Source: Trichoplax adhaerens (Eukaryota; Placozoa; Uniplacotomia; Trichoplacea; Trichoplacidae). From it: a stretch of DNA of 64,000 bases. A program made the position numbers and the translations under genes. This document shows positions 1 through 12,694 of the stretch, one piece after another. The stretch is from positions 7,631,684 through 7,695,683 of the forward strand of contig NW_002060945.1 of NCBI RefSeq assembly GCF_000150275.1. Direction: 5' to 3'. Each line of letters starts with the position of its first letter. Within the stretch, counting starts at the first letter, position 1. The notes beneath the pieces are model-generated. The model was not told where the DNA came from, ran no database searches, and saw only the letters and a program-made list of their open reading frames with translations.

Positions 1-1219
1 TCAAGTATTGTGTATGAGTAACAACTAAGAGAGTTTATTAAGATTTGAAGAATGCTTAACGCGATTAATATGAGCAGTGTAGTGATAATAACGATGAGAA
101 TATTCGACTTACCATTGGAGAATAATTGTCTTCCAAGCTAGACAAGAAAATGAAGACAAGAATATAAAGTGTGAAATGACAATCAAGGGTTCAAAAATGA
201 ATATTTATAGAAAACGTGTTATTAATAAGTTAAGGGGATTGAACAGGGGAATACAGATTCTATTGTAGCTTTGATGGTGTAAATGTAATCAGCTATCGTT
301 CTACTGCAATATTGGATCAATCTATGCTCGTTTTTTATGCTAGCAGGTGGTAAAAAACACACAAGTAAACACGAGATCAAAATAGTTTACTAGTATTTCT
401 TTGCATTGAACATCGACTTAAAGGCATGATACAAATTTTTAACCACGTTGCCATCAAATTAACAATACTACAAAGCAAAACTGCGTTAAAGGATATGACA
501 AAATCGTCCGTATGCGGAAAGAATCATTTTGAAACATAGAATAATCACGGACAAGTATTTGAAATGATTTTTTTCAACTTCTTGCAATAAGACAACCCAA
601 CCCAGTGACGATCAAATCGATCTTTTTTTACTCTTCATTAATCGTATCCAAAAAATGTCGAATGAATTCATCATGTGGTTCATTCGTTGCGATATAATTC
701 TTATAGCTACAGCCATCCATTATTGAATGCCTTACGTTCTTCCTTGACCATCTTGTACTCATCAAGCGAAAATTACCTTTATAGCTGATCAAGAATTGCA
801 ATCGATTGAATCATGATAACTGCGTTGTTACCCATTTTCTCCAGTGAAAAATTGCGGTTAAGTTAATTCAAGAAGTCAGTGGGGAATCTTTGAGGGTATT
901 GTGCATACATTAGGTTATAAACTGTACAATATCAAGGTGCTAATGCAGTCCATAATGACATCTAATTATACAAGTTGAAAGTTTTGTTTACACTTTTTGA
1001 TTAATTAATTCATTATTGCCATGGACGTACCATCGATAAAATTGATCATTTTCCATCAGTCCGTATAAACTTTTTATGACGGAATCACGATTTGGTCATA
1101 GGATTACTAGTTGTCTTTTAAGTACATTTTCACTGTTGTGTTACCTACACAGCTTGTGTGCTAGTCCATATTGGCTAGTCATGATGCGATAGTTTTGACA
1201 AGTATTCAATGAGATGCAA
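1..1219. other. Intergenic, no feature recognised
   Basis: AT-rich sequence with frequent stops in all frames. I see no conserved peptide, RNA gene or clear repeat. Isolated GT and AG sites are present but join no coding sequence. Confidence 0.5.
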
Positions 1220-3150
1220 TGACTGATTTTCAAATCTACTCATTCTGATATTAGACGACTGCAATCTCCGCCAATCATTTTGTAGCCTTGTCATATTAGA
1301 TCTATTGAAACTCTCATCAATGGCGATGATGCTTCCTTGTAGGTTTTACGACTGTCTTGCTACAAAGGCTGATCACTGCTAGCGGTATAAATTCAACAAT
1401 ATTGTGTGACTTTCAAATGGATTAACATTGATTCTATTACAGCAAAAGTCCATCTAGTCGTATAATGTTGGTGCACTCTCTCCTAGTCATCTTCAATTAG
1501 GCATCTTTAAAATACTCATTCCCTATTCCCCAAAATTACGATCTTTCCTCATGTCATGCATGGATTGATACAAACACACTATATTGACTATAGCGTCATC
1601 AATTTAATATGCTAACTACTGTAGTTTACGACCAGCATTGGAAATGGCATGATTACTGACTTTCCATTTACTCATTCTAGTGGAAATGCATCTATCAACG
1701 ATCTATTAGTGCATTAGAATCTCGACTTTCTGACGACAAATTCGTTCCATCCTAGCTTGACGCATACTAGTATGATGGCTTACAGCATACTACTTTGGTC
1801 TTAACAGAGATTCTAACTAATGTAATATACTGCATGCATTGAAAATGGAATATTATCGCTGACTTTATATTCACCAATTCTAGTGCAAATTCATCTGGTG
1901 ATGAGTTAACTATTAGGGCATTCTATTCTCGACTTCATTAGTTTATTATAACAATTGCTTATGCTAACTATATCATGGATTTGTACGTACTATGCCATCC
2001 ACTATAGTCTACTGCATTTATACGAAATAGGATAATTACCATATTACTAACTTTCCATGTACGCATTCTAGTGCAAACTCAATCCGTCCATGATTATATT
2101 ATTGTATTTGAAATCTCGATTTCATTGCGACAATTCCATATATTATAGATTTACGCGTAGCAGTCAGTTTCTTGAGTAATAGCATCCTATGTTTTGTACT
2201 CAAGCTTACTTTGCAGAAATACCACCAACAGTGGTAGATGTATAATTACTGTACTACTGACTTTCCATGTACGCATTCTAGTGCAAACTCAATCTATCCA
2301 TGATTATATTAGAGTATTAGAATTCACGATTTCATTACGACAATTCCATATGTTATAGATTTACGTAGCAGTATCTTGACTAATAGCATCCTATGTTTCA
2401 TAGTCAAGCTTTGCAGAAATACCACCAACAGTGGTAGATATATAATTACTGTACTACTGACTTTCCACGTACGCATTCTAGTGCAAACCCAATCTATCCA
2501 TGATTATATTAAGAGTATTAGAAATCTCGATTTCATTGCGACAATTCCAAATATTATAAATTTACGCGTAGTAGGCAGTATCTTGAGTAATAGCGTCCTA
2601 TGTTTTATAGTCAAGCTTACTTTGCAGAAATACCACCAACAGTAGTAGATGTATAATTAGTGTACTACTGACTTTCCATGTACGCATTGTAGTGCAAACC
2701 CAATCTAGCCATGATTATATTAGAGTATTAGAATTCTCGATTTCATTGCGACAATTCCATATATTATAAATTTACGCGTAGCAGTCAGTATCTTGAGTAA
2801 TAACATCCTATGTTTCATAGTCAAGCTTACTTTGCAGAAATACCACCAACAGTAGTAAAATACATGTATTGGAAATAGGATATCATGGATGATTTTCCAA
2901 TTTATCCATTCTAGTGCAAATCCATCCATAAAATGATCTGTCAGTAAGTTGGAATCTCGATTTGATACTGACTATCCTACGTTGAGCAATCTGTCTTACT
3001 TCACGAAAATGCAAACTACTGTAGTATACTTATAAACCTGTTATTTACTGCTTGTTTTCGAAATCGGATATTATTGCTGATTTCCATTTCACTTCTTCCA
3101 GAGTAGAGCAAATACTTCTATTACTGCGTAGTAGTGCATTAGAATCGCCA
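1220..3150. repeat. Diverged tandem array, about 190-220 bp unit
   Basis: A recurring block reads roughly CTGACTTTCCATGTACGCAT, then a TCTAGTGCAAA segment, then a stretch ending in paired ACCACCAACAGTGGTAG-like text. The CTTTCC anchor falls near 2051, 2271, 2461, 2672 and 2893, spacing 190-221 bp. These central copies are very alike. More diverged copies extend left (anchors near 1221, 1667 and 1858) and right (near 3075), so about eight to ten units can be followed. Open frames inside the array recur only because the unit recurs, and I do not treat them as genes. Confidence 0.85.
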
Positions 3151-4860
3151 CTTGAATTAAAGCCATTTGCAATTGAGGCAGATTAGAAATTCTATCAGAC
3201 TTACAAGACCATTGAAATTATCGCCATGTTGATCCTTCTAGCTGACGTACTCTACATTGCACTTGACTCTTTGAATAAGCCAACAGTTGGCTGCACAACA
3301 CGGTCACTTTAATGTCAATCCACGAATCAAGATGGCCGTCTAACATCATTTAAGTTGGAATAAAGCCTTTGCTCATACAAGCAATGACAATAGTGCAATA
3401 AAACGTTTAAAGTTGAGGGAAAATAAGTTGGCAACAAGCCTGCTATCGTATTCAGGAGTATACTTGTACTCTAAGCTGTTGCTAGCTATCAATCGTTAAA
3501 TCAATAGTTTTACTCTGGTGTAGGAGAGACCTTATGGATCACTACATTCCTCTCAGTGTTGCATCGTAGAGTTCAAGAATTGAATTTTGCAAGGATATTC
3601 CCGCTCAAAAGCGATATTCAATCATGTAGTTGGCTTTCTGATTCCGCTACTAATGCATCATCTCCGGATGCGTTTTTATTGACTTACTACTCGTAGTAAA
3701 CAGTTGGATGTCCAATCTACAGTACATCTCTTGCTATAGATCGGTCGGATATTACCGTTGATCTCAGATCAGTTTCAATTAGGAATCGTGTGTTTCAATT
3801 CATCGTTGCTATTGTCAAATTTTCACTAATGTAGAGTAGACAAAAGTGTTGTTTTACTAACGCACACCTTCGAGTAAGTAAATAAGATACTTCTAGCAAA
3901 CCCCATGACGTGTCAAGGCGCAAGAATAGAAAGTAACTTGTTAGCAACTGGACTAGGACTACTGTAGTATCGGTGTTTGCAAGGAGTAGAAGACACTGTG
4001 CAAGGGTAAAGTAAACGGAGTAAGAACTAGCCTTCTCCATGCATCTCCTGGACCCATTTTCATCAACGTCTAGAGCCAATCACTTTTTAAAACATCAACT
4101 CTTCACGTTTACCCAGACAGCAGCACCACTACTATATACTGTGATGCATATAGCATCGATCAGTCTAGACAAGATGAACGATGTCTTCCTTAAAAGATTG
4201 GAACTAATCCGATAACGATATTGAACGAGGAAATTGTCCTACAATTGACCTACCCAAGCACTTTCATCTTCTTCACCTACCCAGCGGATGCTATATACAA
4301 TATGGACTAACGACTGCTATTCTTTTCTTTTTTTTTTTACTACATTGTACTATCTCTTGTCATACAAGTTATGAATTCTTTTTTTGGACCAAAGGACTGT
4401 TCAATAATCATTTCCTCATCTGAAGCTAGAATAACAACATGCTACTGTAGTCGTACCTGGATCGTCGGCGCTTGCAAGACGAAGTGTTCTTAATGTTCCT
4501 TGTTTGCTGTCGATTTTCGTTTAAGGTAGCTAGGGTTTTTTGTGGATGTTGAGATGTACCTTTACTTTGTGGCTTATTCAAATAATCCATAATAATGATA
4601 ATGGTGTAGCAGATCCAACTAATATATAACGGAGGAAAATGGTGTTGGAAAGGATCCCAACACAGGTTGACCAAGTTTCTCTAGAATAGGGATTCTGTAG
4701 CGCCTAGAGGCTTGTGCATCGCGCATGCTCGATGGTCACTTCAATACAACTGGTCAATGAAGTATTACTATGACAACATTGTCGCATTGGGTTTGCCTTT
4801 TATCCATCAAGTTATGCCTTCAAGGTATAGCCAAAGGTTAATAGCTCGAATTTAACGGAT
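3151..4860. other. Intergenic, no gene supported
   Basis: There are two open frames on the minus strand (3795-4079 and 4426-4674). Neither has a recognisable domain, and neither links to flanking exons through convincing splice sites. The second ends in a basic, serine-rich stretch that could be an exon fragment, but nothing confirms it. Confidence 0.4.
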
Positions 4861-6000
4861 TAATAGGAGCTCTAATGGTGTAGAAGAATGGATACGATAG
4901 CAGAGTAGCCATAATTTTGGATCGATTTGCTTGAGATCATACGGTATTGCGTAGGAGTGGAGAGTAATGATAAAGAAAAGGATCGCTTTATTTGCCTGAA
5001 ATTGCATGCTAAACTGGTAGTGCAGCGATTATCATTGGGTCTATTTACTTGAGATAGTACAATAGGAATGCTCAACTGATGTAGAATAATTGATAATACT
5101 GCAGAAGAGTGATAGCCACTTGATCAATTTACTTAAAATCATGCAATACGATTCAAGAGCAAAGATAGAGATTAAAATGAGCTCCATTGATGTACACTGC
5201 ACAGTAGGCTAGTCGATTATGCAAAGTAGCAATGGAGACTAATTGATGATGCAGAGTAGCAATAATCACTAGGTCATTTTGCTTGAAATTGCACTATACT
5301 TTCTAAGATTTTAAAAGATAAAGATTAAAATGAGTTCCATTGATTTAGACCGTGCATGAGCCTTACTACCTCTATGATGTGAAACGAATTGACTATACAG
5401 AGCTGCAATAACTACTAGGTCAATTTACTTGTAATCACACGATATTATCAAAGAGTATAAAAGATAGAGCAGTAAATAAACTCTATTTATGTGAATCATA
5501 TTACTTCGATGATGTAGATTCGTTGATTAAGATTGCAGAGTAACAATAACTACTTGGTGAATTTGTATGCAATCATACGATATTATACGAGAGTAAAGAT
5601 AGAGATGAGTTCCATTTTATGTTGACTATACTGTACATCAATCTTATTACCTCTCTAATGCGGATTAATCGATTGTCCAGAGTAGCAATAACTACTAGGT
5701 TAGTTTACTTAAAATTATATGATATTATGCAAGAGTAGTGACAGAGATGAGTTCCATTCTATATAGATCATATATGGATCTTATTACCTATCCGATGTAA
5801 ACTAATTGATTATCTGGAGTAGCAATAACTACTGGGTCAATTTCCTTGAAATCATGCGATATTATCCAAGATAAAGATAGAAATTAATTTGAGCTCCATT
5901 TATCAGACGTAGATTGGTTAATCGACGTTTTAGAGTTGCGATAACTACTTTCTCAATTTGTTTTGAAATCACACAATATCGTCCTAGAGTGTAAGATGTA
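4861..6000. repeat. Diverged tandem array, about 116-146 bp unit
   Basis: The unit contains GAGTAGCAATAACTACTAGG, then TCAATTTACTTGAAATCA, then an AAGATAGAGATT segment and GAGTTCCATT. The AATAACTACT anchor is near 5261, 5407, 5545, 5687, 5824 and 5940 (spacing 116-146 bp), with weaker copies back to about 4900. It shares no unit with the array at 1220-3150. Confidence 0.8.
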
Positions 6001-9000
6001 GAAGGGTATCGATGACACCATAGCACGAAATCAATTTCTTAATTTCTTAATTAAGCTTCGGAAACCTGGACCAATCTCCAACTACTGCATTCACCTTTTC
6101 AACCCGAGAATTTTCCAACTCTGTTCAAAATATTGAATACGGCTTTTTTGTAAGATTTTAGAATTCTATTTATACTTCAGATGATTTCGTAATCAAATAT
6201 TTAGCTATAATACAGCCCTTTAGGTACGATATGTTTGGAGTTGAACAAAATGGTAACGTAAACATTGTGAAAAGGTTGAAATTTATGTAAATCCTACAAC
6301 TCGCTAATGATATTGAACAATACGAAGACGTCATTATTCAGAGCTTTAAATAATAGTAATATAAATGATATAACAGTAATATTGCGATCCAAGTATTTGA
6401 AAGTACTGTCTTAGGTGCAGTATCGTAATTTCAATATTGGAGGTACATTCAAAACATCCTACTAAGCATAGTAAAACTTAAATTAGAGTCGATAATATTT
6501 CCTGGGATACGAAAAGAAAGTGATTAATAATTTATAAATAATATTCTAAGAAAAGTAAAATTGAAATCGTTCTGCTAATATTATAGTAAAAAATTTCAAA
6601 TATCGTTCTGTCAATAAAATTAAAATTTGAAACTGTCCAACCGACAATATTGCAAAACCTCAACAATTCTAGTTTGATAATAAATACGTTATAGTATTTC
6701 GATACGAAATAAAGGAGTAAGCATTAGTTACGTTAGTTAGAGAACCTCTCTGAGCCTCGATTGCTAACACCAGATGCCAAGATCAGATATCGGATCTTGA
6801 TATACAATCCATTTTTTTGAAATTCATTAATTTGAATCATGGGATGATGTCAAGATATAAATGATCTATTGAAGGTTATTCACTATTTTGGTCCAATATT
6901 TTGCTATAATATATTATCGGATCAGTATTTTAGTAGTTAAATATAATCCATAATACATGTCACAACTTTGAAGGAAAGGTGGATCGGTAACTTGAAAATA
7001 TAACACATTAAAAGTAACAAACAGATGGTCTCATTTGAATCTACGGTATGGCAGCTATAACTATCACTATAGTATGAAAGTTGCAGTAGTGAAATTGAAA
7101 TAGATCTTAGAACTTAAAAATTGATTAAATGATATATGAGCCGTTTGTCACTTGACTACAACTTGTAAAGAGACATTAGCATTATTACATTCAAGTATAT
7201 ATAATATACAAAGTATGGATTAACATCGATATGCTGTAAGGAATTTATCTAATTTGAAATTATAATTGCGATTCATCAATTTTACAATATTTTTGGAATG
7301 CATTGAAACTTTCATCTGTGCAATGAACAACTAATTATGAACTCCATTTGAACTAACAGTCGTTACATTACAAGCCTTTACAGAATTAAGAGTCATATCC
7401 TATTGCAAGTACCATTCACAGCGCAAACGAATGCCTTTAAAACTTTTATGGTACCAATATGTTGCAATAAAATCATATATAGAAGCAATATTTTACTAAG
7501 CGAGCAAGCAAGTTTACCATAGGCTCTATAATGTAAGGCTACAACGAGACGCGTGTGTCCAGGTCTCTTTAGTAGTCCATGCCACTATATATCTTACTAC
7601 CTGGTGCAAATATAGAACTACAACATTGTTTTTTATTTACAAGTGCGACACCGTTGCTAAAGCTGTTGTTAATATTCATGGGATTCAGTCACTTATCTTT
7701 ATTTTATCCAATTAGTTGTATTAGTTACATAATTTATAATTAATCATCCATAGTAAGCTAACTAGCGCTCAGCTACCAGCTAGTATACCAGCATTTGTAG
7801 TGATGATTACATAACTACCAATCTTTCCGCTTCGCTTATTAAAAAGCAATCAGTGGAGATGGATAATAAGACGGTGCATGTTTTATAGTGTTAGTAAAAG
7901 GTATCTACCAGATATAGTTGTCCAGGGCAGTAATGAGAGTGATTCAAGGGCAAATTTTGTCCAATACTGAATCTCCTGCTACAATTATAGCATCTGTAGA
8001 AGTTACTATTATTAAATTACAACCCATAATCTATTTCAATCACAGAGGGAGCTCAGGATGCTTTTTTATCCATGAATTATTGATCATAACTCAGTCTAGG
8101 AAGGCAGCAACCTCATTCAGTTATATAATTCAAATTGAAAGGAGTCAAAGGCCGATATTAGCGACGGCATAGTTACAAGTCATTAGCTGGAATAGCAATC
8201 CAAGCAGAAAGATTAATAAATGTACTTTAGATCTCATAGATTATGAAAATAATTAATAATGTTATCTATTGACACAAAGACTTAGAAATAGAGTTCAATT
8301 TATCACGTGTAAGCAAGACAAGGCAAAGATTGGTGAAATTTAATCACAGGTGCAAGGTCAACAATGGGCCTGTCATGATGTCAAGTTGTTTATTATTCAT
8401 CATCGAAATGAAAAGTACAGAGAAACAAATGAACCCACGGACGTGCCTATTTGGTGCACATTTTGTCATCTATATAAATAAAAGCGATAATAACAATACT
8501 TCCTTGTTCCATAATTGTATGGTGGAACTATGAAAGTGTAGTAGAAACGAGGTGGCGAATTACATTTGTGAAATATTGCAATTTACCCTTAACGCTTATT
8601 CCATCTTGGTGTCGAAAAGTATCGATAATAAGTTTAATTCGCCACGAACAAATCTTGGGAAACTTCTCCATATCTAAGACAGTAAGTGATCTATATCATT
8701 ACTCGATTGAAAAACTCTTTCATGTGTATGTGTTACAAACTAAATTTGTTCATCATTTTAAAATTTTTGATATCCGTCTAATATTGATTGAGTCTTAACT
8801 GAACCCACAAAATTGTTTTTGCATGGTAAATAATATCAGGTCTTAAATTTATTAATGATTTTCTTGCCGGCCATTCTAATTCTATACCTAGCAACTTACG
8901 TCGTCAAAGAGTTAATTGTATCGCTATTAACTATTTCACTAATTTAACCTGGGTACCCGTATGGGGTATTCGTCTAATTGTTGACCAATATCTAATGTTA

Positions 9001-9479
9001 ATAGTTGAATATCTCATTTCGTCATTATACCCCATTATGATCCATCCAATCTTGTGTTAAAGCAACCCAAATATTTTTTGTTAGAAAACAATTTTGCTTA
9101 TTCCCTAGGGTCATTTTATTTTCTTCTATTTTGCATACTGACCCAGTGTAAATTGATGCAAGGATGATCTTTGCAATCATAACAAATGATCTTGATCTTA
9201 AAGCTAGTAAGTCTAAGGGCAACATATGGAGTAACAATGAGTCTGAATCTTGTAGTGTAGCAATTTTAATGGTTCGGAAAGAGAATTCGCCTTTCGTTAA
9301 ATTATTATATTAATCTTGGAAAAATGGCTATATAATATAATTTATAACATATACATATTAACATGAAGAGTGATATTAAATGTATCGTAATAGCTTAAAT
9401 AGAGAGTAACAATTAATTTCAACTTTGTTACATAATAATCTTGATGATTCGATATTGTTATTTTACTTTAATTAAGTTT
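6001..9479. other. Intergenic, no feature recognised
   Basis: AT-rich sequence. Short open frames (for example 7918-8172, 8330-8533, 8568-8798 and, on the minus strand, 9025-9237) have no family resemblance and no splice context. I see no RNA gene here. Confidence 0.45.
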
Positions 9480-10960
9480 ACTACATAGAAATAGCCGAAT
9501 TCCAATGATATTATTCAAAGGAACGCTATTAGCGTTAGTAAAGCCAAGAATGATCGTATTGCTGATGAGTAGCAACTAGTATTAATTTAACATTGATGAT
9601 TTGATAGAAGTATCTTGTTTTTTTTATCTATTTTAATAAATTAACTGGCTAAAAGCGAATCCCTATACAGATGTCGGCCAAGGAAGCGCTATGAGAGTTT
9701 GTAAAGCTAACAAGGAAGATTGTATTGACTGGCAAGTACATCGATCAGATTTAGCCCAGACGATTCATTGCAATTATCCTACCTTTATTAATTTCACTAC
9801 ATTAACTGGCTAAAAGCGAACTCCTATATACTGTAGGCATTAACATAATAAGCATTATTAGAGTAAATCAAGCCAAGAATGATTGTATAAAGTAGTAGCA
9901 ACTAGATCCAAATTTTATTACAAGATAATATTTCTACTTGACATAACTGTTCTTAATTAATTTTACTCCTATACATTAACTCGTTGAAAAGATGCTTTAC
10001 AGATATAAGCAAAGGAAATGTCGTTCGAATTACCATGGTCAAGAAAGAGCGGGTTGAGTAGCAATTAGATCTAGCTCTTGTTCCGTAATAATATTGCTTG
10101 ATGACTTTTGATAATTATATTATTATTATTCTAAACCGCATCATTTGGCTGAAAGTTGCTGTATAGATATGGGCAAAGGAGATTTTACTAGAGTTAGCAA
10201 AGTTAAGAATAATCATATTAAGTGGAAACTAGTTCTATGATTAGTAATCTTAGTGATTAGTTATAACCAATTATCTCTTGCTTATTTTAAATTGTAATTA
10301 GCTAAAAGCTACTGAATCGAGCAAAGAAGACTTGTTTAGAGTAGCAATGTCAAGAATGATGATATTGAGTAATAAACAGAATCCATATTTAGTTATATGA
10401 TAATCTTAATGATTATAATTCATAATCATTCTGGTATTATTAATTTTGGACTGCATTAACTGCTCAAAGCTATAGTATAAGTGTAAGCATAGGGGACTTT
10501 ACCAGAGCTACTAAAGCCAAGAATGATCGTATAAAGTAGCAACCAAATCCAAATCTTATTCTACAATAATCTTCATGATTTACCTTATCATTTTACTCTT
10601 ATTAATTTTGGATTACATTAATTGGCTCAGAATTACAGTACACATACGAGCAAAGGAGACCGTAATTGACTAGCAGCTAGAGCCATATCTTATTTCTATA
10701 ATAATCTTAATAATTTGTCGTAATCACTTTAATCATGATTCATTTTGAATCACACTAGCTGTCCAAAAGCTATGTTATAGATAGGAGCAAAAGAAGCGAT
10801 ATTAGTTATCCAAGTAGAGCCTAATCTTGTTCTAAATAATCTTAATAATTTGAGATAATCATTTTCATGATGACTCATTTTGAATTACACGAACAGGCTA
10901 AAAGCTACATTATAGGTAGGAGCTAAAGAAACAATATTAGCTATTGTGTATTATTAATCA
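9480..10960. repeat. Diverged tandem array, about 131-174 bp unit
   Basis: The unit contains TTAACTGGCTAAAAGC, GAGCAAAGGAGA, AAGCCAAGAATGATCGTAT, AGTAGCAACTAG and TAATCTTAATGATT. Anchors are near 9641, 9802, 9976, 10144, 10296, 10456, 10617, 10748 and 10885, giving about nine copies at 131-174 bp spacing. Copies differ by many substitutions and small indels, so the array is old. Confidence 0.82.
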
Positions 10961-12694
10961 TAGACCGACACATTATATAACTTGGCTTCTCTACTTCGTT
11001 TGATCGTATCCATTTAAGAATTGTAATTAACCTTTAGTCTAAATAAATAGTGTACAAGCTGTACTATGTCATTTCAATAACAAGTTAGACAAGTGGACTC
11101 TAGGACCATTCTTATCTTAATCATCAAGGAACATGTGCACAACTTTAGTTCAACAATCACGTTAAAAATAGAAGGAAATAATGCTCCATTAGGGCTACTT
11201 GAATCCTCTTCTGATTTAATCGTATAAAATTCCATGCATTTTATACCTAAACTTGTCCACTATCGTCTCATTCTATTTGAAATTAAGGCCTTTTTCTTAA
11301 CATAACCAGCTTGACACTATACCATTACTTGAGAATATTATTCAGTCGTAAGTATTTATTTGTACATATTTTCATTCGGGTCAATTCGTTGTTTGAAAAG
11401 TAAGAGTTATTTTTTTGATTTGGTAATTGAATATTGATTGTCAGGGTTAATTTGATATAAAATGGACAATTCTAAACTGAGAAAATCTATCCTCCATGAT
11501 CGACGATGATAGCCCTTTTCCTTATTGATCATTGCGCAAATGATACAAAGATAACCGCGATAGTCATGCTATAAAGACTTTTTATTTGAATTGATGACAT
11601 CTTATTAAGTTCAATAAAATTTCTATTCTACTTTATTCGTAGACTGACTGATTATAACCAGTATAAAGGATGGATGATAATAAGCAATATTAAGCTAAAG
11701 AATTTTTTAATAATCAAGGACAAGAAAAGAGTTCCCAAGATTGCATGTTATCTTCTTATTGTTATGATTTCCCTTCAGGCTAAATAAATTCATTTATTCT
11801 CCTATTCGAAATGGTAATTATCTTCAGCTGCACTCGAATATCTCTGTTCAAATAAATGATATCCCAATGTGAAATTTTTTCCATCATGTATGTCTTCCAT
11901 AATATCGATTTCTGCTGTAGGATAGAGGGGGAAGGCAGTAATCGTAGACTAGTGAGTGATACGTGAAGTTGAAGAAATGTCACGAGGATCACGATTCAAA
12001 ATCAGAGGGGGAAAAAATAGACGGTATGTAATTAAATTAAACTTGTTACCTTATTCTATTCAACTTATACACTTGAAATAGTTCAATTCTCCCAACATGA
12101 GCTCATAAAAGTATTTGTCGACATAGACCTATATCATATTGCCCGCAAGCAGGGAAATAATAAGTGGAGCGAACTATTCTATCAAAATAGCAAGACAATT
12201 TTTAATTTTTCGCCTTTGCTAGTGCTCCCTAAGCTCACCATTTTTCTTCATCGAGATGAGACATTCAATAAAATGGCCATTTTTAATCTATCTATTGGCT
12301 TAATTCAATACTATACAGTCTACAAGAAACTTTTTGTCATGCAATTCAATTAGAAGTTGCAAAATCTTTTGTCATTTTAGTTTGAGCTATTCTTTCTTTC
12401 AGCAATTGACAATTATTCAATTTGATGTTTTTCCAGTCAGTTAATAGATGACAGTCGAGTAAAAGTTGATTTTCTTTGCTTGGATGATCTATTGAAGGCG
12501 TAATCATACTTGCTGTGACTTGGAATAAATAGAATAATTCTGTCTAGTCGTCTACGTTATCAATTAGAATCATATTACTAATACAATTACTCTTCTTGCT
12601 ATGAATATAATAATTGATTTTTATTGATTTTGATTTATTTCATCCACAGCATTAGCCTCTTCACATTCAAAGTCATTTATTACTTTACTTGACC
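10961..12694. other. Upstream region of transporter copy A
   Basis: No coding exon recognised. The stretch next to the copy A start would hold its promoter and 5' UTR. I see no convincing TATA box or initiator to place the transcription start. Confidence 0.4.

Noticed and set aside
2376-2929. Open frames on both strands at 2376-2645 and 2720-2929
   Set aside because: They lie within the 190-220 bp array and reuse its unit. No domain is visible.
3795-4079. 94-residue minus-strand open frame with hydrophobic stretch
   Set aside because: No family resemblance, no splice context, and no support from neighbouring exons.
12689-12694. Start of copy A at TTG two codons upstream
   Set aside because: TTG is not a likely initiator in an animal gene. 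The ATG at 12695 is the natural start.
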